Assembly (NCBI GenBank): GCA_024036415.1
Contig: JAMWET010005076.1
Span: 197,501 to 261,500, forward strand
Direction of reading: 5' to 3'
From: Prochilodus magdalenae
Lineage: Eukaryota > Chordata > Actinopteri > Characiformes > Prochilodontidae
DNA length: 64,000 nucleotides
Below the pieces are notes generated by a model. The model did not search any database, was not told the origin of the DNA, and saw nothing but the letters and a program-made list of their open reading frames with translations. The translations under genes and the position numbers were made by a program. Position 1 is the first letter of the stretch. The number at the start of each line of letters is the position of its first letter. Below are positions 14,160-26,158 of the stretch, in pieces.

Positions 14160-14930
14160 TCTGTATTGTTTGCCCTCATTTTTCATTTTCCTTGTGGTAT
14201 GTGTGGGCAGCAAGGCTAAGGTCCGGGGATTGGGCTGGCTGCTGGTTCCCTGGTATGCGGTAAATAGGCCCGACACCCCAGTAAGAGAAACATGCCCATA
14301 TCATGATACTTGCACCACCATGCTTCACTGCATCCAAAAAGAACAATTTTACTTTCATCAGTCCACAAAATGTTTCTCCAGTTCTCTTTAGGCCAGCTGA
14401 TGTGCTCTTAGGTAAACTGTTTCTGCTTCAGTACATGTCTATTTGTATACAGTGGTACTTTGCGGGGACTTGCTAATAGCTTCACACAGGCTGTCCCAGT
14501 ACTCACAGGTAACACAGTCTTTGTTCATCCTGGAGCTGATCATTGGCTGAGGCCTTGCCAGTCTGGCTTTTCTTCGATCCATTCGAATGGCAGTCTTCCG
14601 TTTTCTTCCACGTCTCTCTGGTTTTGCTTTCCGTTTTAAAGCATTGGAGATCGTTTTAGCTGAGCAGCCGATCGCTGTCTGCACTTCTTTATAAGTTCTC
14701 CAATCAACTTTTTAATCAAAGCACGCTGTTCTTCTGAGCAATGTTTTGAACGACCCATATTTCTCAGGCTTTCAAGGAGAAATGCGTGTACATGTGCTGG
14801 CTTCTACCTTAAATAAGGGCCACTTGATTCACACCTGTTTCTTCACAGAATGATTGACCTCCCTAATTGAACTCCACACTGCTATTATTTTGAACACACC
14901 CCATCAGTTTCAATGAATTATTCAAATACA
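14160..14930 (-). pseudogene. Tc1-like transposase relic
   Basis: The minus strand starts at 14758 with MGRSKHCSEEQRALIKKLI, shifts frame, then reads QTAIGCSAKTISNALKRK (helix-turn-helix) and, near 14330, GGASIMIWACFS (start of the catalytic core end). Frames are broken and most of the catalytic domain is deleted. TGCTATTATTTTGAACAC near 14880 is repeated at 15533-15550, probably an end of the same family. Confidence 0.75.
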
Positions 14931-15187
14931 CAGACTCAAGAGCTTGCATGTCATGAATGCTGAGTCTGTTGGTTTGCTAATAAGCTACTGCTTATTTTAA
15001 TTAAATATTTATTATACTTAATTATACTAATACTTATTAAAATTGAATAATTTTTATATATACATTTTTTTATATATAATTTTTTTATATATAAAAATGT
15101 ATATATATATATCTATATACATTTTTTATATATATATACAAATATTAATCACTATATTAAAAAAACTAATATAATTCATTTATATAT

Positions 15188-15432
15188 ATCGTCACTGTCC
15201 AATGAAAACCATGTATCTCCATTTTTGTCCATTTTTACTTTGATGCTTCATTTGATCACATGACCTGTTGTTTACATAGTGTAAAAAATTTAATAATGAA
15301 TGGACCAACAGAAATGGCCCCAAACTATTTGGAAAGATGTCTGGTTCCATAGACTTCCATTAAAATCAGGTTAGGTTTTTGCCCTCTCCTGTAAAGTTAC
15401 CATTTTGGAGATATTCTTTGGACAGCGACGAT
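15188..15432. mobile_element. MITE C, copy 2
   Basis: Ends ATCGTCACTGTCCAATGAAA and GACAGCGACGAT, flanked by TA repeats. It is inverted relative to copy 1. Confidence 0.85.
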
Positions 15433-15781
15433 ATATATATATATATATATATACATTTAAAATATATATATATATATAAATATATAATAATTTTTTTTTA
15501 AATAGTGATTAATCTGGTTAGTTATATTGGACTGCTATTATTTTGAACACTACTGTACCTTCCCAAAGTTTGGCTTGCGTGGCCTATGTGGACACTGTTT
15601 CTTGTTTAAAAGCAGGTCTCTTTGATAATGTTAAACTTCTTCGCATATGGAACCAACCCAAAACAAATGAGGCGAGCCTTATGATCTCCACTCAGGAGAG
15701 AATCAACAGGTGCCACTTTCTCAAACTGCCGTCGGGCAGATTCGCTCCTGCCTTGGAGGTCTGCCACACAGCATTTTACAG

Positions 15782-16250
15782 CACCGGTCAAAAGTTTAGA
15801 CACTCCCAAATAAATTGTTGTTGGTGATCTTAAAAACTCTACAGGCTCACACTTAACAGCTCCAACGGATGAGAGTCTGAACCAGTCCCTATCCTGATAC
15901 ACCACATCTACTCCTGATGTACACAGTATGATACTCCTCCATATCTCCACCTCTAATATATATTTAGTGGTGTAAAACTTTTTTATCTCTGTTATCTCTA
16001 GTTACTCTTTCAGTTTAGTGGATATTAATGATGGACAGACCAATGCTTAGAAAAAACAGGCTTAGAAGTAAACCTTGCTCTATCTGCCTCCACTGCAGGT
16101 TAAGAAAGCTGGTTCGTCCTCCTTTAAGTTCCATGCTGGAGGTGTTTAAGGTGGACTGTATAAAACCATGAGGGCTATTTTATAGTTTGGTGTCTTCACT
16201 GTTCAGAAGCTTCTATGAGCAGCCGTGTCTAAACTTTAGCTTGGTACTGA
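15782..16250. mobile_element. Repeat D, non-autonomous Tc1-like, clearest copy
   Basis: Inverted ends CACCGGTCAAAAGTTTAGAC and GTCTAAACTTTAGCTTGGTA enclose about 470 bases without coding capacity. Confidence 0.75.
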
Positions 16251-16408
16251 ATGTCAACAACGTGAAGTTGACTCTCGCCTATGCAGCAGCTTTGGTGAGA
16301 TGCCTAAAACTGAGAGTCTGATTAAGGAAATTAGGTTTATGGTTGCATGACAACGTTTGAACACCCAGCTCAAATTACATGTTGATTCTATACGTGAAAA
16401 TAAGCCAA

Positions 16409-17370
16409 CCCATCCCCTACATCAGGCTTCCCATCCTCTACATCAGGCTTCCCATCCCCTACATCAGGCTTCCCATCCTCTACATCAGGCTTCAGTCCCC
16501 TACATCAGGCTTCAGTCCCCTACATCAGGCTTCCCATCCCCTACATCAGGCTTCAGTCCCCTACATCAGGCTTCCCATCCCCTACATCAGGCTTCAGTCC
16601 CCTACATCAGGCTTCCCATCCCCTACATCAGGCTTCAGTCCCCTACATCAGGCTTCCCATCCCCTACATCAGGCTTCCCATCCCCTACATCAGGCTTCCC
16701 ATCCCCTACATCAGGCTTCCCATCCTCTACATCAGGCTTCCCATCCCCTACATCAGGCTTCCCATCCCCTACATCAGGCTTCCCATCCTCTACATCAGGC
16801 TTCCCATCCTCTACATCAGGCTTCCCATCCTCTACATCAGGCTTCCCATCCTCTACATCAGGCTTCCCATCCTCTACATCAGGCTTCCCATCCTCTACAT
16901 CAGGCTTCCCATCCTCTACATCAGGCTTCAGTTCCCTACATCAGGCTTCCCATCCCCTACATCAGGCTTCAGTCCCCTACATCAGGCTTCCCATCCTCTA
17001 CATCAGGCTTCCCATCCCCTACATCAGGCTTCAGTTCCCTACATCAGGCTTCCCATCCCCTACATCAGGCTTCAGTCCCCTACATCAGGCTTCAGTCCCC
17101 TACATCAGGCTTCCCATCCCCTACATCAGGCTTCCCATCCTCTACATCAGGCTTCCCATCCTCTACATCAGGCTTCCCATCCTCTACATCAGGCTTCAGT
17201 TCCCTACATCAGGCTTCCCATCCTCTACATCAGGCTTCCCATCCTCTACATCAGGCTTCAGTCCCCTACATCAGGCTTCCCATCCTCTACATCAGGCTTC
17301 AGTCCCCTACATCAGGCTTCCCATCCTCTACATCAGGCTTTCCATCCTCTACAGCAGGCTTTCTCAACCA
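16409..17370. repeat. 20/21-bp minisatellite, about 47 copies
   Basis: Units of two lengths alternate irregularly: 21 bases (CCCATCCCCTACATCAGGCT plus T) and 20 bases (CAGTCCCCTACATCAGGCTT), with CCCC/CTCT variants. No frame has stops, so two overlapping frames of 363 and 337 codons result. They switch frame at every 20-mer and are artefacts. Confidence 0.97.
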
Positions 17371-17810
17371 GTGGGCCATCAGTGGGCCATGAACCACCCT
17401 CTAGTGGTCCTGTGCTCAGGTGGAGATAATAGTTTTGTAGAGGAATAGAAACATCATATATAACCGTTTACTGCTATAATAAGTAAGATATAAATCTGAT
17501 TCCATGAATGTACTCATGTACAAATAAGCATGTCGCAGTAGCAGGCTAATAAAACATCCCCAGTTTGAGACGACATAGCTGCTGGTTGGCCACTGACGAG
17601 AGCTTCCTCAAGGCACTTTCTTAGCTACCCTGTTTGACTTTGGACACTTCATAATTGTTCTTTATCCATATTTTTTGGGGGAAATTGAGTTTATAAAAGT
17701 TTCTGGTGGGCTGATACCCTTTGTAGCTATTATCACATGGGCCTTGGAGTGGAAAGTGTTGAGACCTCCTGCTCTACAGAGCTAAACACACAGAACGTGT
17801 GCTGTAAAAT

Positions 17811-18333
17811 GTTGGACAATGAAACTGAAACACCTGTCATTTTAGTGTGGGAGGTCTCATGGCTAAATTGGACCAGCCTGGTGGCCAGTCTTCATTAACT
17901 GCACATTGCACCAGTAAGAGCAGAGTGTGAAGGTTCAGTTAGCAGGTAAGAGCACAGTTCTGCTCAAAATACTGCAATGCACACAACATTATGGGTGACA
18001 TACCAGAGTTCAAAAGAGGACAAACTGTTGGTGCACGTCTTGCTGGCGCATCTGTGACCAAGACAGCAAGTCTTTGTGATGTATCAAGAGCCACAGTATC
18101 CAGGGTAATGTCAGCATACCACCAAGAAGGACGAACCTCCACCAGCATCACATAGTGACCTGGCCACTATCCTGCAAGAAGAATGGCTTAAACTCCCTCT
18201 GACCACTGTGCAGGACGCAGTATATGTCATTCCCAAGACGAACTGACGCTGTATTGGCCACAAAAGGAGGCCCTACACCATACTAATAAATGATTATGGT
18301 CTAAAACCAGGTGTTTCAGTTTCATTGTCCAAC
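17811..18333 (+). mobile_element. Short Tc1-like element with perfect 26-bp ends
   Basis: The first 26 bases (17811-17836, starting GTTGGACAATGAAACTGAAA) are exactly the reverse complement of the last 26 (18308-18333). The element is 523 bases and lacks the catalytic domain. Confidence 0.9.
17991..18155 (+). pseudogene. Tc1 transposase N-terminal fragment (HTH only)
   Basis: An uninterrupted 54-codon frame from ATG to TAG reads MGDIPEFKRGQTVGARLAGA, then KTASLCDVSRATVSRVMSAY. This is the first helix-turn-helix of a Tc1 transposase. It stops before the catalytic region. Whether it is expressed is unknown. Confidence 0.7.
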
Positions 18334-19199
18334 CCCTGTATGTGTATATGTATCTCAACACTTTCCCCACTGTGGGATTATTAAAGGATTATCTTACATA
18401 TAAATAGTGTAGTGCAAAGAGAAACAGACAAAAACACTGTGTGTAAGCAGTACAGTAGGACAGGTACTGTTTATAAACCCCTACATGAGCTGCACCATGT
18501 TCTCTGCTGTTTTTCTAAAGCTGCTCCTCCGGCAACCCCGAAACAAGCTCTGCGTGGGGCCGACTTCGATGCAGGGAAACACCAGGAGGTGTTACAATGA
18601 CGAAGGGAAACACCAGGAGGTGTTACAATGATGAACAAAGTGTCCCTGTACTCACTGCTGCCCCCCACTGGTTGCTAATCCTGGTTCTGGAGTGCACATG
18701 CTGGTGTTTTTCCTCAACATCTCGTTCAGATAATCTGTTAAATATCCAGCCCTCCCCGAACTGCAGTGGGTGTTTTAAAGCACTGGTGCAGGACCGAGGT
18801 ACTCCAGAACCAGGTTGGAAACCACTGCCTCGATTTCTCTCATTTTCTACACTGTGGTATGCGTGAGCTGCCCCGCCAAAAACATGCTCAGCAGGTACAG
18901 TCTGCCCCAAACCAGAATAGGCAAGGCTAGAACATGGCAACCCAATTAGGATTATACCCTCAGATTAGGGGGTAGTCTTGGAGGTTAGGGAACACGCCTT
19001 GTGACCTGAAGGCCGCTGGATCAACACACCTGAAAGCCCTTCAGCACTGCACCTAAGGCCCAGCAGTTTCCTGGGTGCCAGGGATAGGGCTACCTGCTGT
19101 TCTGGGCAAGCGTGTATACTGCCCCCTAGTGTGACATGGATAGGTTAAAATATGCAGGTCAGTTTCCTCTGTGTTTGAGCACACTGGCCTCCGGTTTGA

Positions 19200-19707
19200 C
19201 AAACAAATTAACTCTGTTGTTGGAGTTCGTTTTATCAGCTCAGATTAGCTACCAAGATTACAACCCAACACCTGGAAAAGGTTATACATGCTTTCATTAC
19301 GTCCCGCTTAGACGACTGCATCAGCTCGTATTTGGGAGTCAGTAAGTCCTCAATAGCTCGTCTGCAGTTAGTCCAAAATGCGGCAGCTCGCCTTCTTACA
19401 GGCACGAAAAAAAGAGAACACAGTACTCCTGTTTTGGCATCATCCCTTATGAAACGATAATATATGGCAATGTATTGGAAAATATAGTGCAATATATTAA
19501 ATAATACAACGTCATATATGGGAAACAAGTGCATATATCTTACATATATTTATATAGTGATAAATATGTTACAATATATTGTATAATCCATAAGGAATTG
19601 CCACTTTTCATATATTGTATGTATGGTATAATATATATTTACTTATATATTGTAATATATTTCATTTTATATGTAATAGACATCATATGTATTTCTCCAT
19701 ATGTGTT

Positions 19708-19768
<61 letters not shown>

Positions 19769-20985
19769 TTTTATATATGTGAGAATATATACATATATTG
19801 CCACATGTATGTATGAAAATATTCTCACATATATAAAACTATATTATATTATATTATATATTATATAATATAGTTTTATATATATATATAATATATACTA
19901 TATTATATATATAACTATATATATATATGCAAATACATATATATATTTATATTTATATCACTATATAAATATATGCAAGATATATGCACTTGTTTCCCAT
20001 ATATGACTTATATATATGACGTATTATTTAATATATTGCACTATATTTTCCAATACATTGCCATATATTATCGTTTCATAAGGGATTCCACTGGCTTCCT
20101 GTGCACTATAGGATCCAATAAAAAATTTTGCTGTTGGTTTTTAAGTCTTTTAATGAAGTGGCTCCATCCTATATAGAGGATTGGCTTCAGCTCTATCCAC
20201 CCCCCAGGTCTTTGCGGTCATCAGATCAGCTGCTACTGACTGTGCCACGGTCTCACCTGAAACTCAAAGGTGACCGTGCCTTTGCTGTTGCTGCACTGAG
20301 GCTATGGAATAACCCTAACCCTGGACATTAGGTCCTCACCTTCTGTTGATGCTTTTAAATCTAGGCTAAAGACCTCTTTTTATTGACTAGCTTTTGGCTC
20401 AGTGAACTGATCTCTGCTGTATTCGTTTTTCTGTGTGTGTGTGAAGCTGAGATGTTGTCCCACATTGTCTTATTTTAAATGTATTTTCTTTGTATAGCAC
20501 TCATGACTACACCACTAAAGACCGCTACTGATTTGTAGTTCCACTACCTCACAGGACTGTTTGCACCGCACTCAACCTGTATACTTGAACATCCAGTTTT
20601 TATTTTGTTATTATTTATCTGTATTTATTTATCTATACTTAACATCTGTACAAAGCAATTTGGCTGTTACTGAACATTAAGCTGCTATTTTCCCACCTGC
20701 ACTGAACACTTTATATATCCATACTGTTTAAACCACATACTTACTGATACTGCGCTACTCTTTGCACGTGTCCTGTACACATACTGTACTGTTTGCACAC
20801 ATTGTTTTTGTCTATTGTCTTTGCACTACACTATATATATATATATATATATACACATTATTCAACTGCACAGGAGAAGGAGCCTGACCGTGTTTCGTTA
20901 TACTGTACAACCCTGTATTGGTATAATGACAATAAAGTTGAATTGAATTGAATTGAATTGAATTGAATTGAATTGTGTTAAATTG
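19200..20985 (+). mobile_element. LINE RT C-terminus and 3' tail, split by an insertion
   Basis: From about 19271 the plus strand reads LEKVIHAFITSRLDDCISSY and ARLQLVQNAAARLLTGTKK. After the insertion it continues HWLPVHYRIQ, LVFKSFNEVAPSYIEDWL and RAFAVAALRLWN, the typical L2/CR1/Rex-type order. Stops and small shifts show decay. The 3' end is GACAATAAAGTTGAATTGAA with ATTGA repeats at 20937-20975. Confidence 0.85.
19444..20084. mobile_element. AT-rich foldback element inside the LINE
   Basis: A 641-base insertion with inverted arms of more than 100 bases: CCCTTATGAAACGATAATAT on the left and its complement ending CATAAGGG on the right, with a (TA)n core (19709-19757) and a second inner inverted repeat. 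The flanks are GCATCAT and ATTCCACTGG, consistent with a 2-bp AT duplication. Confidence 0.85.
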
Positions 20986-21768
20986 TGCTTTATAAATAAA
21001 TGTTTACTTGCAATTGGTCAGTAGTTATATATAGTGCTGGCTTTCTAGAGTAAGCTTACTCTAAAATCTCTGGATCATTGGAAAGTCAATCTGGGCTGAA
21101 GTCCAGGGCATCGCTCCAAAGAACCTTTTCCTTCTTGCACCTTTAATTTTGAGAAGGTGCCATCTTATTTTTGGACGCTGATAGTCCGCATGGTTTCCAA
21201 CATGGCCATGAAACACCGACCCAAAATAAATGTTGTAATCGCTGTAATCTCCAGTCGGGAGGAATTCACAAATACTTCAAAAAGGAATGACCGAAACAGG
21301 TGATGCTTTTGATGTTCAGGCCTCAGCAAAGCAAACAAAACTGTTGGCTTGATGTTCCCATGCGGGGTTGCTGGGTTGCTGGGTTGGGCCTGTTGGGGCA
21401 TTTTGTTGGGTTCCAGTTGGGTTCCAGTGCTGGGTAGTTTTATGGGATGTTTGGGGAACAATGTTGGGTTAATAAGTCTATCACAGTAAGAGCCCAGCTA
21501 AAGGAGCCATTCCTACAATCATAATAGCGCCTATCAGAACAAAACCCGTATATGGTTCCTCATAGGGCGGCAATATGGAGCACACTAACGTTAGCTCCCT
21601 ACATTCATCTATACGCACTTCACCCTCTCTTTCCGTCTTCACAACTCACATAAACACTCATCCTTTCTCTGAACATTTTCATTCTTCATGATTCATTTTA
21701 GTTTGTTTCTTAGTTTTGAGTTTGTAAAGCATCCTTGGGTATGTGAAAGGCGCTATAGAAGGGTAACC

Positions 21769-21811
<43 letters not shown>

Positions 21812-23249
21812 GAGCTTGTATTCACCGTTTTGCTCGCGGGTCTCTTGTAGCTGCAGCCATGTATTGTTATATAACATTGGTCAATACTGAATTCATTTTA
21901 ACTATTAATTAATATTCAGCTCAGGTTTATAACATTCATTCAACTATATTCAACAGCATCTACGCATTTTGTTATATGTGACTTACATTAGCCTACCAAG
22001 GTAGATAGCTTGCATAGCTAATAGTTAACCAAACAGACCTGGCTCGTCCAGACCTGTAATCAGGGGTACATTACTGTTGATAAGAAGATGTATTTGAGTA
22101 CAGCAGATCTTTTTTTATATATTGTCCTCCTTTCTTTTTACCGGTTGAAACAAAGTGCCGGAATATCTGCAGCAAACTGGGAAGCTTGGCGTAAATATGG
22201 ATAAGCCTAAAGATTCTGCTGTAATTGAACAGTTCAAATTTACCTAGCAATATTTTGATGACTCTCTGTAGGATGTAATCATGGGCGTGGTAGTGGGGGG
22301 AAAAGTGGACCTCACTACCCAGGGCCCGAGTAGGGAGAGGGGCCCATTTTTTTTGCTCACGTTCCTCGTGTACTGGCATGGATAGGGGACCACTGACATT
22401 GAGAGTGTACAGGGCCCAGAATTTGCTGCTACGCCCCTGGATGTAATAATATAAAAAGTAAAAAATAAATAAAGTTAAAATAAACAAACCCAAATATTAG
22501 ATTATAATGCAACAAACAAAATGCAAGAGTGCAAATGGACCCATTGCCCAAACGGCAACTCTAAAAGCCCAGTCTGTTGAGATACATTTACAATTCCCAT
22601 TTTTGGAAAAGTTGGGACAGTTTGTAAAATGCAATAAAAACAAGAATCTGTAAGTTCTGCGTTCTCTTGAGCTTTTAGTTAACGGAATCACACGGAAGTA
22701 CAAAGAAGCGACTTTTTTAGGCTGACCAACTTGATTGTATTTAGTAAAACATGGCTGGATTTCCAAGGACCGTATTAAGCTTAAGTTTGTATCACATTTC
22801 AATTAGCATTGGGGGTTTAATCTGGATTTGGGAAGCTGGTCCAGTAATTTTGGTCTATGTAAAATCAGTTGTGTGATTTAGCTACAATAGTCTTTAGAGC
22901 AAAAACAAATAAATAAGAAACTGAATAATAGACCTGTTCTCTAATCTAGTGCTGCCCAGTCCTAGTCTTGTGCACCACATACTGGGGATTTTCGTTATCT
23001 AGAGCGTGCTTCATCTAACTATGAACACTCACTACTAATTCCCTCACTGCCTTTTCTAACCCCATGTCTCTAAATCACACTCTGCTCCTCAGCATGGCCC
23101 TGCAGGCAACACTTCAGATGCAGGGAGATATCCGGAGGTTACACAGGGTGCAAATTGCCAGAGCCACTCCTCTCTCACACCCCCCCATCAATGGGCTAAG
23201 AAGGCCGGGTCAGTATGGACCCCTGCCACAGACCACACTGGGAAAGAAT
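20986..23249. other. Intergenic; ATT microsatellite and diffuse repeats
   Basis: 21770-21811 is an ATT microsatellite. 22520-22760 contains a decayed repeat fragment (GGAAAAGTTGGGACAGTTTG). No gene supported. Confidence 0.5.
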
Positions 23250-23500
23250 ATCATCGCTGTCCAAAGAAAAACATGTATCTCCGTTTTTGTTGATTTTACT
23301 TTTATGTCTCATTGGATCACATGGGCTGCTGTTTACACTGGCTGTGAATTTCATGAAGAATGGCCTGACAGAAATGGCCCAAAACTGCTTGCAAAGACGT
23401 CTGGTTCCATTGACTTCCATTCAAATTAATTGAGGTTTTTGGCCTCTCCTGTAAAGTTGCCATTTTGGAGATACCTGTTTTTCTTTGGACAGCGACGATA
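23250..23500. mobile_element. MITE C, copy 3
   Basis: Ends ATCATCGCTGTCCAAAGAAA and TTTGGACAGCGACGAT, same orientation as copy 2. Confidence 0.85.
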
Positions 23501-23971
23501 TGTAAAGACAAAACATAGCAAACCAGACTCTTAACATTTTTCACAATACACTCATGCTTGCTGTGCTCCAAAATTGTTCTTTATTGGGAACATCATAACC
23601 TGGCATCATTAAATATTGCATGACAGATTAATAATGTGCATTATAATACATTACTAGTATAAAAAAACAGTTATTTTATACTTTATAGGGATTTTATTGA
23701 TGATATTTGATAATAGTTTTGGTCAATTACCGGGGTTGACTTTGGACATATCATAATTGTTACCTACCAGGGTTTATGCCAAAAATAAATATCAGAACTG
23801 TTGCTGAAATTCACATGCAGTCCTTTTATGATGAGTTGTGACCATACACAACTTGGTTGACTAGGATTCAATAATCGTGATTGAGTGCCGATGCATTAGT
23901 TAGCTATCTCACAGTTTACTTTGTGTTGTCGGTATTGTATCTATGTAGAGAGTACCAGTAGGGGTTTATCA

Positions 23972-25429
23972 TTAAGGAGCATTGGGGTCCGTACAGGTTC
24001 CGAAGTTGGAATTGACGATGGATCCACCAATTGACCAGTCACCATCACACTTAAGTCCGTCCTCACAAGGGCAGAAGTAGTATGTACCGTATAGGCTCTG
24101 TGTGGAGGAGAAAATACCATGTTTAAGAACCAAAGGTGACATTTTTACTGAAGTCAGTATTAGGGAAAATGATGTTCTGCAGAAGTGCAAGCTGCATAAT
24201 GCATATGCATATGACTGCATGTAACTGGTTGCATCTGTTTAACAGTAGTGTGGGATGTTTTGGAAGCGTAGACCTGAACCTTATTTAACTTCACCCATAG
24301 GCTTCACCTCTGTACAGTTCTAGAGCCCATCACTATCACTATTGTAAACTAGTAGTCATTCTGAGTTAAGGTCCCACTTAAGAAACGGCACCACTGTGTA
24401 TTAATAGGAACGTGTTAATTAATAACTAATGCGCATTGGTCTAGTCCAAGGAGGCTGTGGTAGGAGGGTTGTACCAATTCCAAAACCTGAATTGCTATTT
24501 GCAATCATTCCTGATTAGACTTCTAAGTGACTCTTATCAGTTTTTTTTTAGACCTTGATCAGGTCAGATGTCCAATGACCTTGACCTGTATTTAAAAAGC
24601 CAAGTTATGAAACATCCAATCTGTGGAAACGTACTTAGATCAAATTTCCTTATGCTGTTGCATAATTCATATGCAATATAGGACTGTGTAAAAAGGTTGG
24701 AGCAGTCCAGGAACGTCTAAGTTTGAACATGTTCATGTAGTTCTGTGTGAATAGAGCTTAACTGATCTACACAGAACGGTACAAATGGTTTTGAGAATGG
24801 CTGTTGCGTGACACAGGTGGTGCTGGTTTTTACCAATTTGGAACATGTCTCTCGCTCTGCAGCGCGTGGAGCACAGCGAGCAAGACTGACACCATCGGGC
24901 CGGTGGCAGCAGGAGCTCTTACACTGCACGCTGAACAGACACAGCTCTCCAGTATCCTAAACAGAAGTTTAAATGGAGAGAAAGGCAGATTCAGGTAGAG
25001 TAATACGCAGGATTGATTCATGGGAAGATCAAGGACATATGAAAGATTCATATTTCTACACTATAAACTCTATTAAACTCTATATATTACACAAAGATCT
25101 CATTCCTAACAAGCTCTCAGCCTGGACACACAGATCTGAGATGAGGTTTCAACCTTCACATCCATGGGAATTTCTTCCCACTCAGTCACAAAGAACATGG
25201 TTGCCTAATAAATCAGGGTTATGGATGGGGTTCCTTTTTTAGCATCACTGTCTATTTAGTGTGTAGCAGCTGGCCCTGCGCAGGAGAACTGGAATTATTT
25301 GATTCTTACCAGGTTGATGATAAGTCCCCGAGGATCAGGTTGAGAATCAGCAGCATTAGGAACGTCAGGGTAAGCTGGCAGGGCCGTGGCCGTCAGGCAC
25401 AGAGTGATCATTAACAGAGCCTGCAACAT
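23972..25429 (-). CDS. clps: Colipase, complete, 3 coding exons
   Basis: Coding exons on the minus strand are 25310-25429, 24834-24956 and 23972-24097 (40 + 41 + 41 codons plus stop), 122 aa, all with GT/AG borders and phase 0 junctions. Colipase is the secreted cofactor that anchors pancreatic lipase to bile-salt-covered fat droplets. Residues 1-17 form a signal peptide (start MLQALLMITL). A short propeptide ends in PDPR before GLIINL, the usual trypsin cut of procolipase. The mature part has all ten family cysteines (ELC, QCKSSCC, LARC, ETC, YFCPCEDGLKC, FGTC) and the lipid-binding finger LYGTYYFCPC. It is slightly longer than the roughly 112 aa of mammals because of the propeptide. It lies upstream of LHFPL5, as in human. 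A TATA box lies at 25482-25489. Identity is very likely; a CLPS-like paralogue is the only alternative. Confidence 0.95.
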
Positions 25430-25481
25430 GGTGTTTCTAGATCGTCAGCGGTCGGGACGCACCGGCACCTCACAAGCTGGT

Positions 25482-25515
25482 CTTTTATACCAGAGCTGCT
25501 ATCGCGCAATTGCGC
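25482..25515 (-). promoter_or_regulatory. Colipase core promoter: TATA box and 12-bp palindrome
   Basis: On the minus strand TATAAAAG (25489-25482) lies about 53 bases upstream of the colipase ATG, a normal spacing for a short 5' leader. Just upstream is the perfect palindrome GCGCAATTGCGC (25504-25515). The TATA call follows from sequence and spacing; a role for the palindrome is only inference. Confidence 0.6.
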
Positions 25516-26158
25516 ACCAATATTAACAAAGGTCATCTTCATCAAACACTAACCAAAGTACAGCTGTACCTTCACAGCAACATTTCCATTAGACCAGACT
25601 AATGACAGAAGGTCAATTCCCAACAGGACCCCCCCGACATGTGCACTATTTATAGTCCTACTACTTAAGTAACACTGTGTTGTTACCGGAGTCCCTGCAT
25701 ATTTTATATAACTGGCTTAAAAATGAAAAAAATTATTTGATATACTTTTATCTCACTGTTATTATGCAAAACTCAGGGGGCTACATTTAGATTCAATATG
25801 ATTTCTCCATGTTTATGAGGTGTGTAAGAGAATTCACTTGCATAAGGGTAGAAAAAACAAAAAAAAGGACAAATGATTATCAGATGGTACTCGTGACAAC
25901 CGTGCAACACCGCCAAGACCACCAAACCTGCAAACAGCACTTCAAAAGCTCCTCAAAAGATCTGAGAGAGAGGAGAAAATCAAGCTCTGCTCTGGCTTCA
26001 GATCTGAAAACATCCACAGGTCTTTCTGTCCACTGTGAGAAGACACCTCAACACTGTGGGTCTGAAAGGATGTGGAGCTGTAAAGAAGCCCTTACTGAGA
26101 GAAACAGCCAGAGGAGAAGACAATTTACAGGTCAAACAAAGAAGTTGTATCAGATTGG

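Noticed and set aside
16357..17448. Two overlapping long frames (363 and 337 codons) on the plus strand
   Set aside because: They are the 20/21-bp minisatellite read in frames without stops; each 20-mer shifts the frame and no splice or domain signal exists.
24830..25051. Minus-strand frame overlapping colipase exon 2
   Set aside because: It is a different frame; the colipase frame (ELCLFSVQCKSSCC) is the one with the family cysteines.
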